Assembly (NCBI GenBank): GCA_035536315.1
Contig: DATLOJ010000150.1
Span: 1-15,562, forward strand
Direction: 5' to 3'
DNA length: 15,562 bases
Origin: DATLOJ01 sp035536315
Lineage (GTDB): Bacteria > Actinomycetota > CADDZG01 > JAHWKV01
How positions within the stretch are numbered: position 1 is the first letter of the stretch; the number at the start of each line of letters is the position of its first letter. The notes under the pieces were generated by a model, which did not search any database, was not told the origin of the DNA, and saw only the letters and a program-made list of their open reading frames with translations. The translations under genes and the position numbers were made by a program. Positions 7,055 to 13,445 of this stretch are shown piece after piece.

Positions 7055-7126
7055 TGGGTTCTCCTTAACTTCGGTGGGCGCGTGAGCGCATTGACTTCAA
7101 CTGGGAACGCCTAAAAGAGTATCCGA

Positions 7127-8188
7127 TCAGCCCTCCGCGAGCCTTTTCTTCAAATCCTGGATCACCTCGACGGGGGCCGGATCGACTCCCTGGGCGATTG
7201 CCAGATAAGTGGCTGCAAAGTCCCCGAGATAAACCAGGTCAAAAAACATCTCCAGATCGGAGTCGCCGCTTGCCCTCACTTCCTGCACAAGGCCCAGGTT
7301 GTCCTGAATCAAAGGGAGGGTCACCTCGATCCTTTTGGTGATCCTCGGATGCTCGTTCCCGTGCCTAAGAACGATCAAGGCAATTGACTGGGTGGTGATC
7401 TCCGCCAGCTGATTCCAGCCGACCACCTCGTTGTGATTGAGCTCCGGAAACACGTGGGTGTAGGCCGGAACTTTGGCACACTCATTCAGCTGACATTTCC
7501 ATCTGTAAGCGGCAACGTCGGCTATGCCCTCGGAGCCGTATACAACCGGGATCATCCCGTGCAGCTCTCCGGCCAGCTTCTTCGCAGCGTTGTCCTTGGT
7601 CGGGACATCGCGCGAATACTCTGCCGCGCGCGACTCCATTAGCGCGGCAGCGGCCTCCAGCTTCGCGACGGCCCCCGATGCCAGGCCGAGCTTCTCTGCA
7701 ATGACAATCTGAGGAACAGACAGGTAACCCAAGGCCGCTCTCGGTTGAAGGCCGGCCGGAATTTGCACAACCGTGTCTCCAGAGGAAGATGCCAAGTCCG
7801 CGAGAGCACCGCCGGTCGTCACCGCGACGACATGCACCCCGCGATCCTTCGCTTGGCGGTATGTCTCGAGTGTCTCCTCTGTATCTCCGGAGTACGAGGC
7901 TGCGAAGACGAGAGTCTCCTTGTCCACCCAGGGTGGCAGCGAGTACCCCCTGAACGTCCTGACTGCTGCCGGCCCCCCCGCGAGGGCAAGCTCCAGGACG
8001 TTTCCTGAAATTCCACTGCCCCCCATTCCAAGAACCGCTACCGATCGATAGTCGCCCGACGGAAGGTCTGTAACCGAGTTCCCGATAGCCAGCCCCTCCC
8101 GGAGCTGGGCCGGGAAGCCCTCGACTACTCCAAGGAAGTCTTGGGGGTCTGCTTCAGCGAGTACTTCAGAAGCGTCGAGGTCATTCAC
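7127..8188 (-). CDS. Bifunctional phosphoglucose/phosphomannose isomerase (SIS domain)
   Basis: Interconverts glucose-6-P or mannose-6-P with fructose-6-P, so it links glycolysis with mannose activation. The protein is 353 aa from a GTG start at 8188 (MNDLDASEVLAE). An upstream ATG in the same frame (8275) would add 29 residues that are only the Trm112 gene read in another frame, so it is rejected. Two SIS halves are visible: GMGGSGISG (54-62) and SYSGDTEET (98-106) in the first, and VVYGSEG (216-222) with YRWKCQLNECAK (228-239) and ELNHNEVVGW (249-258) in the second. By spacing, E236 and H252 correspond to the catalytic Glu/His pair of the crenarchaeal PGI/PMI enzyme, by my recollection of that family. 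The start overlaps the end of the Trm112-like gene by 8 nt. Partner genes are the mutase upstream and ahcY downstream. Confidence 0.9.
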   Translation of the reverse strand: MNDLDASEVLAEADPQDFLGVVEGFPAQLREGLAIGNSVTDLPSGDYRSVAVLGMGGSGISGNVLELALAGGPAAVRTFRGYSLPPWVDKETLVFAASYSGDTEETLETYRQAKDRGVHVVAVTTGGALADLASSSGDTVVQIPAGLQPRAALGYLSVPQIVIAEKLGLASGAVAKLEAAAALMESRAAEYSRDVPTKDNAAKKLAGELHGMIPVVYGSEGIADVAAYRWKCQLNECAKVPAYTHVFPELNHNEVVGWNQLAEITTQSIALIVLRHGNEHPRITKRIEVTLPLIQDNLGLVQEVRASGDSDLEMFFDLVYLGDFAATYLAIAQGVDPAPVEVIQDLKKRLAEG

Positions 8189-8360
8189 TTTTTGGTTTTT
8201 TCGCCTCGTCCACGAGCATGTGAGGAATTCCGTCGACCACTGCGTACTCGTACTTGCACTCGCCGATGCAGGCAATTACCTGATCGCTTTCCCTGTACTC
8301 GATGTCCCCCTTGCAGTTGGGGCAAATCAGAATCTTCAGCAACTCGGGGCTAACTGACAT
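8181..8360 (-). CDS. Trm112-like zinc-ribbon protein
   Basis: A 59-aa protein (MSVSPELLKILICPNCKGDI...). It starts at ATG 8360, 8 nt after a strong GAGGAGG (8374-8368) that begins at the last base of the mutase stop. Family marks are the opening helix LLKILICPNC, the first zinc knuckle C13/C16, a second pair C31/C35 and the closing VVDGIPHML. The second pair is spaced CxxxC where CxxC would be usual for a ribbon; some relatives lack the pair altogether. Trm112-like proteins activate methyltransferases in eukaryotes and archaea; the role of the small bacterial forms (YcaR type) is poorly defined. Its place between mutase and isomerase in an overlapping cluster suggests co-expression, not a proven shared function. 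Confidence 0.88.
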   Translation of the reverse strand: MSVSPELLKILICPNCKGDIEYRESDQVIACIGECKYEYAVVDGIPHMLVDEAKKPKSE

Positions 8361-8373
8361 TGCGGTGCCTCCT

Positions 8374-9705
8374 CTACTTACTGATCAAATCGACGAGCTT
8401 TGCAGTCATCTGAGCTCCATAGTCAGGATCCCTGGCCTCGACATTCAACCGAAGAAGGGGCTCGGTATTGGATCCTCTTACGTTGAACCACCAGTCTTCA
8501 TAGTCAACAGTAAGGCCATCCGTCCAATCCGACGATCCGTCGGCGAACGCGCCGGCAAGTTCCTTTAGTTTTGCATCTTGATCAGGGACTGGTGTGTTGA
8601 TCTCGCCTGAATTCCAGTACCGCTGGAAGGGCTGCAACACCTCGCTCATGCCTTTGCTCTGAACGGACAGTGCTTCGAGCACGAACATCGCGCAGATCAG
8701 TCCGGAATCGGCCCGAAAGTTGTCCCGGAAGTAGTAATGCCCTGAATGCTCGCCGCCAAAGATCGAATTGGTCTCTGCCATCACCTGCTTGATGAATGAG
8801 TGACCAACTCTTGTCCTAATGGGAGTTCCGCCGAATTCACGGACGGTCTCGGAGACAACTCGAGAGCAGATCAGGTTGTGCACAACCGATGCTCCCTTTT
8901 CCTTCATTAGCGCGCGCGAAGCGACGAGCGCTGTGGTCAGGCTTCCCGACACCGGCTCGGCCTTTTCGTCGACGAGGAAAACCCGGTCGGCATCCCCATC
9001 GAAAGCGAGCCCAAGGTCGGCCTTTTCCGAAATCACCTTGTCTCGCAGATCGCGAAGGTTCTCGATTTGAATGGGATCGGCGGGGTGGTTGGGAAACGTG
9101 CCGTCCAGCTCGAAGTAAAGCGGGACCAGCTCTACCGGGAGCCGCTCGAAGGCCATCGGAACGATCTTTCCGGCCATTCCATTCGCAGCGTCCACGACCA
9201 CTTTCAGCGGCCTCAATGCGTCAGCGTCGATAAAGCTCAACAAATGGTCGATGAACTCGGGCAGGATTTCTCGCTCGGCGGTAGTGCCGACCCGCGCGGC
9301 GGGAGAAAGGCCCGACTCGGCCAGAGCCTTTATCTCCAGCAGGCCGGTGTCTTGTCCAATGGGGGCTGCGGAAGCCCTGCACGGCTTGATGCCGTTGTAG
9401 TTCCCCGGGTTGTGCGACGCCGTGATCATTGCGCCTGGAATCGCATACCGGCCCGATGCGAAATAAAGGGCGTCCGTGGACACCTGGCCGATGTCCACCA
9501 CATCGACCCCCTGGGAGTTCACGCCTTCGATGAATGCCCTGGCAATCGCGGGCGACGACAGCCTCATATCCCTGCCGACAACCACCGTTTGGGCGTCCGC
9601 AAATACCGCAAAGGCCGCACCTATGCCGTAGACCGCTACTTCGTCGATCTGGTCTGGGTAGGTGCCGCGGATGTCGTAGGCCTTGAAAATCGAGGCGAGG
9701 TCCAT
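8374..9705 (-). CDS. manB: Phosphomannomutase/phosphoglucomutase
   Basis: Alpha-D-phosphohexomutase that moves phosphate between C6 and C1 of mannose (or glucose), supplying mannose-1-P for GDP-mannose and the glycans built from it. The protein is 443 aa starting MDLASIFKAYDIRGTYPDQ at ATG 9705. A longer in-frame start at 9810 would run through the whiB promoter region and add 35 residues unlike the family, so it is rejected. The four family motifs are present: catalytic phosphoserine S97 in ITASHNPGNYNGIK, the metal loop DGDADR (236-241), the sugar-binding loop GGEHSGH (317-323) and the phosphate-binding RGSNTEP (about 410-416). Glu in GGEHSG is shared by enzymes acting on both mannose and glucose phosphates, so the substrate is not settled. 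It is first in a tight cluster with the Trm112-like and isomerase genes and is divergent from whiB. Confidence 0.95.
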   Translation of the reverse strand: MDLASIFKAYDIRGTYPDQIDEVAVYGIGAAFAVFADAQTVVVGRDMRLSSPAIARAFIEGVNSQGVDVVDIGQVSTDALYFASGRYAIPGAMITASHNPGNYNGIKPCRASAAPIGQDTGLLEIKALAESGLSPAARVGTTAEREILPEFIDHLLSFIDADALRPLKVVVDAANGMAGKIVPMAFERLPVELVPLYFELDGTFPNHPADPIQIENLRDLRDKVISEKADLGLAFDGDADRVFLVDEKAEPVSGSLTTALVASRALMKEKGASVVHNLICSRVVSETVREFGGTPIRTRVGHSFIKQVMAETNSIFGGEHSGHYYFRDNFRADSGLICAMFVLEALSVQSKGMSEVLQPFQRYWNSGEINTPVPDQDAKLKELAGAFADGSSDWTDGLTVDYEDWWFNVRGSNTEPLLRLNVEARDPDYGAQMTAKLVDLISK

Positions 9706-9792
9706 TTGCACTAGTCGGCCGATCTTACCCCTTGACTGACCGTCTACTATCAAGTGAGACACCGACTGAAATCCCCAAGTTAAAGGAAGCCT
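9706..9792. promoter_or_regulatory. Divergent promoter region between manB and whiB
   Basis: These 87 bases separate two divergent starts, so both promoters must largely lie here. On the plus strand there is a good TTGACT (9732-9737), but the best -10-like TACTAT (9745-9750) is only 7 bases on, so they do not make one sigma-70 promoter. On the minus strand TTGATA and TAAGAT are spaced 20 nt, also too far. An AAAGGA ribosome site (9782-9787) precedes the whiB GTG. No operator could be identified with confidence. Confidence 0.5.
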
Positions 9793-10119
9793 GTGAGCAC
9801 ACAAGATCACCCATCAAAGAAGCAAAACAAGACAGAAAAGACCGTGGCGTCCAAGCTCGCCTCCCTAGAGGCAGAGGCACGCTGGCAGGACATTGCCGCC
9901 TGCAAGGGCATGGATCCGCTCATCTTCTTCGGGCCGGAGCACGCCGAGACGGTCAAGGAAAAGCACGAAAGAGAAGAGGCCGCCAAGGAAGTCTGCAACA
10001 TCTGCCCAGTCCGGGCCGAATGCCTGGAGTATGCGCTTGCGTCGAAAGAGGCCTACGGAATCTGGGGCGGGTACACGGAGCTGGAGCGCAAGGCGCTTCT
10101 GCGGAGAAGGGCCAGCTAG
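9793..10119 (+). CDS. WhiB-family Fe-S transcriptional regulator
   Basis: Actinobacteria-specific regulator carrying a redox- or NO-sensitive [4Fe-4S] cluster; WhiB proteins usually act by binding the primary sigma factor. The protein is 108 aa from GTG 9793, with AAAGGA five bases upstream. The four cluster cysteines are C37 (DIAACKG), C68 and C71 (CNIC) and C77 (RAEC), followed by the family turn GIWGG (89-93) and a basic tail RKALLRRRAS, the usual DNA-contact region. The 25-residue lysine-rich N-terminal extension is likely disordered. Its place beside the mannose-phosphate genes matches mycobacterial whiB2 (whmD, cell division and septation), but subgroup assignment rests on synteny only. 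It is the only plus-strand gene in the window. Its TAG stop overlaps the stop of the convergent cyclase gene. Confidence 0.95.
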   Translation: MSTQDHPSKKQNKTEKTVASKLASLEAEARWQDIAACKGMDPLIFFGPEHAETVKEKHEREEAAKEVCNICPVRAECLEYALASKEAYGIWGGYTELERKALLRRRAS

Positions 10120-13100
10120 CCAGCCTCCTCATTCGAGCCCAGCAGCCGTTCCACTGCTTCCTTGATCTGTGTCACACGATCGGGCTCCAGCATCTGCGTT
10201 CCAAGATCGAGGGCCTCGCTGCCGGACGAGGAAGCTCCCTCCTCCCACCACTTCGACCACTGATCTCCGGCAGCCTCTCGAAGACCCTCGAGATCTCGTT
10301 CGTATGCCTTCAAATAGACAGGTTCGATATGGGAACGCTGGCTCTTACGTGAAGCGTCCGCGGATGCGGCCAGTCGGACACCCTGCTCAATGAGTCGCAA
10401 ATCGAGGGCCAAGCCCGCAAGTCTCTCGAGAACCGGCGGAATGCCGACGGCGATCCCCATCGCCGTCCTCATCAATCCGGCTTCGAGATAACGGGCAGCA
10501 GCCTGTTCGCGACTCCCCTCCTCACGGTCGACGTCCCCCAGGCTCATGACGGCATCGCTCACCGCGTAGTTCTGGCCCGAATCCCTGGAACGACTTTCTG
10601 CCTCATCCAGAACCTGCCGGGCAGCCTCGAGGTCACCAGCAACTCGCAAAACTTCGCCGTATGAGTGAAGGGCGGGGCCTATCAGGATTTTCACATCCCC
10701 TTTTCGCGCGAGGGGGATGCACTCTTCGAGGTATTTGCGAGCCTCTTCGAGATCTCCCGCAATAAGAGTCGCCCAGGCCACCTGATTCAAAAGGCGCGGA
10801 AGACCAGGCAGCTTTTGTTCCCGCGCGACTTGAATAACGTCATCCCAAATCGCCTTGGCCTCAGCGTAGGCCTCACGGCCCATCGCAACCCGTCCAAGCG
10901 TGTAGAGCAAACTGGGGTTTCCGGCCTCCTTCACCGCAGCCACCGCGTTAGCCCACTGCGGATCGTGGGCGCCAACCTCTGGGGAAAGGGCGGCTGAATA
11001 CATCCACACTGACATCTTGTCTCCAGCGTCCTGAGCGACCGAGAGACCCTCTTTGGCGAATTCGTTGAATGCTTTCCAGTCTGCGGTCTCCATGGCCTTT
11101 TCAACCATTGAGCCAAGAATCCGGCCCAGCAGAAGTTTTTGATTCGAGGCTCGCGCTCTGTTCAGCGCAGTTTCGAGAAAGCGGGCCTGCCCAGAATCGT
11201 CTCCCTCGCCCGCTGCCAGGAGCGACCTGTAGAGCGGCGCAAAGGTGAAGGTAAATGAGTCGCCCACCTTTTCCGCCAGCTTCTCGGCCTGCTCGAGCTC
11301 CTTGTGCCCTCTGGCCACCTGTGACTCCGTGCTCCCCAAGAGTCCACTGGCCAGGTAGGCGCGGGCCCGCCCCCAGTCGTCGTCGAACAGCTCGGCGTGG
11401 TGCATTAACTGATCGGCCAGTCCACGGGCCTCGCTGGCCGATTTCCCAATGATGACAATATGAGTCGTCGCGGCAAGCCATTTCATTCTTTCGGGCGAAG
11501 GCTCCGTGTCCTTCATTAGCGCTTCTTTCAGCACTTCATAGCCCTCACGTGCGTAACCTCTGGCCACCCAGAACCTGCTCAAAGCCCAGCCGAATCTGAA
11601 GACCACTTTCTGGTCGTCTTCCCCCGCACTCCAGGCCAGTGCGGCTCGAAGGTTGTCGAACTCAGCCGCGAGGTTCTCCATCCCAAGGCCCACATTTGGC
11701 CCGTCCATCTCTTGCTGTGCCTTTTCGGCAAACTCGAGGAAGAAATCCCTGTGCTTTCGAAGAGAATCCTCGACCTCGTCGGTCTCGAGCAGCTTCTCTC
11801 GAGAGAACTGTCTGATCGTCTCGAGAAGCCTGTACCGCCCATCGCCTCCCCCGGTTTCGCGCTGGACCAGGGACTTTGAGACCAGTTGGGCAACGAGGCC
11901 GATCACATCACCTTCTTCGATCCCTCCTCCGGACGCGACCTTCTCGGCCGATTCCAGGGTGAAGCCACCATGGAATATCGCCAGGCGGCGCAGCAGCGTA
12001 CGTTCCTGTTCGGAGAGCAGCTTGTAGCTCCAGTCCACGGCCGCCCGGAGCGTTTGCTGGCGCTCGAGCGAAGTTCTGCTTCCACCGGTCAGAAGGCGGA
12101 ACTGGTCATCCAGCCTGTCTGCAATCTGCTGCGGGGTGAGAGCCGAGACCAGTGCCGCAGCGAGCTCGATCGCCAGAGGGATTCCATCCAACCTTCGGCA
12201 GATTTGCACCACTGCCCCCGCGTTCTGAGGAGTCAGCGTGAAATCGCCGGTGGAAAGTACGGCCCTTTCCACAAACAAGTGAACCGCGTCGAAGCCCAGA
12301 ACCTCGTCGATAGGAGGTAGATGATCTGGATCGGGGGACGAAAGTGACGGCACACGGTAGGTAGCTTCCCCCGGCACGCCGAGGGGCTCCCTTGTAGTTG
12401 CAACGATTTTCAAGTTGACACAAGAACGCAGGAGCTCGCCTGCCAATCTGGCCGACGCATCGATCAGATGCTCACAGTTATCCAGAATCATGAGCGTCGT
12501 CTTGGACCCGATGAAATGGATCACCCGTGTACTCAGCTCGGTTATCTCCTGGTTCCTCGACGATGCCTCCGAGTCGAGCACGGAGCTCTGCAGTCCCAAT
12601 GCATCCGCTACCGCTTGAGCGACAAGATCGGGATCGCTTATCGGAGCGAGGTCGACGAACCAAATTCCGTCCGGATAGTCGTCGAGGTTCTCCGCTGCGA
12701 TATGGAGAGACAGCCGGGTCTTGCCGCACCCTGCGGCCCCAGTCAGAGTTATCAGGCGGCTGCGGTGGAGCATCTGTTGAACATGGGTGGCTTCGTCCTC
12801 CCGCCCGACCAGTGAGGTCAGCTGCACCGGCAGATTGTTCGGGACCGCATCTACAGATTTGATCGTCGGAAACTCCGACGCCAGCGCGGGGTGCGAAAGT
12901 TGGTAGACGTGCTCGGGATGGCTGAGGTCTTTCAGCCGGTGAAGTCCAAGTTCTATGTAGTGGCTGCCTTGCGGCGGCTCCTTGGTCAGATCGCGCGTCA
13001 CCTGCGAAACCAGGACCTGGCCCCCGTGGGCAAGCGCACGAAGGCGTGCGGTCTTGTTTACCGTTGACCCAAAGTAATTCCGGCCGTCACGGAGCTCGAC

Positions 13101-13445
13101 CTCACCGGTGTGAAGTGCCGCGCGCACTCTCAACGGCCTGGGGGTAGGCCACGGCTCCTTGACTATGGCAATCTGCGCTTCGAGGATCGCCGACATCGCG
13201 GATGAAGCAGTTGGAAAGCCGGCGAAAATGCTGTCTCCCTCGCCCTGGTCGGCGGGTCTGTGACCGCCGAAATTCTCAATTGCCTCATGCAGGATTTCGT
13301 GGTGGCGGCGAACGGCCGTGGCCATCTCCGCGGGTGCCTGTTCCCACAATGAGGTCGAGCCTTCGATATCGGTAAGCAGCAAGGTGACCGTTCCGCCCGG
13401 AAGAGCCGGACCCTCGGCTGCTTTCTGCTGTGCAGCTTGTGTCAT
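10116..13445 (-). CDS. Class III cyclase domain - STAND ATPase - TPR signalling protein
   Basis: A 1109-aa multidomain protein. Residues about 18-185 are a class III nucleotide cyclase homology domain: TDIEGST with metal Asp D26, QGEGDSIFAGF with second metal Asp D71, and VNKTARLRALAHGGQVLVS with N130 and R134. Residues about 210-450 are a STAND/NB-ARC-like NTPase: SLVGRE, Walker A GAAGCGKT (236-243), Walker B LMILDN (D322) and VATTREPLGVPGE. A winged-helix region follows (LLRRLAIFHGGFT), then a long TPR-like helical array to the C terminus. The order recalls mycobacterial Rv0386/Rv1358/Rv2488c-type regulators, but the C-terminal LuxR HTH of those is missing, so this is more likely a cytoplasmic sensor or scaffold than a DNA-binding protein. 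It starts inside the stop of its paralogue (ATGA), implying coupling. Ligand and product are unknown. Confidence 0.9.
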   Translation of the reverse strand: MTQAAQQKAAEGPALPGGTVTLLLTDIEGSTSLWEQAPAEMATAVRRHHEILHEAIENFGGHRPADQGEGDSIFAGFPTASSAMSAILEAQIAIVKEPWPTPRPLRVRAALHTGEVELRDGRNYFGSTVNKTARLRALAHGGQVLVSQVTRDLTKEPPQGSHYIELGLHRLKDLSHPEHVYQLSHPALASEFPTIKSVDAVPNNLPVQLTSLVGREDEATHVQQMLHRSRLITLTGAAGCGKTRLSLHIAAENLDDYPDGIWFVDLAPISDPDLVAQAVADALGLQSSVLDSEASSRNQEITELSTRVIHFIGSKTTLMILDNCEHLIDASARLAGELLRSCVNLKIVATTREPLGVPGEATYRVPSLSSPDPDHLPPIDEVLGFDAVHLFVERAVLSTGDFTLTPQNAGAVVQICRRLDGIPLAIELAAALVSALTPQQIADRLDDQFRLLTGGSRTSLERQQTLRAAVDWSYKLLSEQERTLLRRLAIFHGGFTLESAEKVASGGGIEEGDVIGLVAQLVSKSLVQRETGGGDGRYRLLETIRQFSREKLLETDEVEDSLRKHRDFFLEFAEKAQQEMDGPNVGLGMENLAAEFDNLRAALAWSAGEDDQKVVFRFGWALSRFWVARGYAREGYEVLKEALMKDTEPSPERMKWLAATTHIVIIGKSASEARGLADQLMHHAELFDDDWGRARAYLASGLLGSTESQVARGHKELEQAEKLAEKVGDSFTFTFAPLYRSLLAAGEGDDSGQARFLETALNRARASNQKLLLGRILGSMVEKAMETADWKAFNEFAKEGLSVAQDAGDKMSVWMYSAALSPEVGAHDPQWANAVAAVKEAGNPSLLYTLGRVAMGREAYAEAKAIWDDVIQVAREQKLPGLPRLLNQVAWATLIAGDLEEARKYLEECIPLARKGDVKILIGPALHSYGEVLRVAGDLEAARQVLDEAESRSRDSGQNYAVSDAVMSLGDVDREEGSREQAAARYLEAGLMRTAMGIAVGIPPVLERLAGLALDLRLIEQGVRLAASADASRKSQRSHIEPVYLKAYERDLEGLREAAGDQWSKWWEEGASSSGSEALDLGTQMLEPDRVTQIKEAVERLLGSNEEAG

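Noticed and set aside
7055..7126. SAH or SAM riboswitch upstream of ahcY
   Set aside because: Only 72 nt are available, and the conserved core sequences of those riboswitches are not visible; only a good AAGGAG is present.
8189..8275. Upstream extension of the isomerase to the ATG at 8275
   Set aside because: The extra 29 residues are the Trm112-like gene in another frame and look like nothing in the isomerase family; GTG 8188 gives a normal start.
9757..9761. GACAC, a possible WhiA box upstream of whiB
   Set aside because: A 5-base match in 87 bases is likely by chance, and no further part of a WhiA site is evident.
9706..9810. N-terminal extension of the phosphomannomutase to 9810
   Set aside because: It would cross the whole intergenic region and enter whiB; the protein family begins at MDLASIFKAYDIRG.
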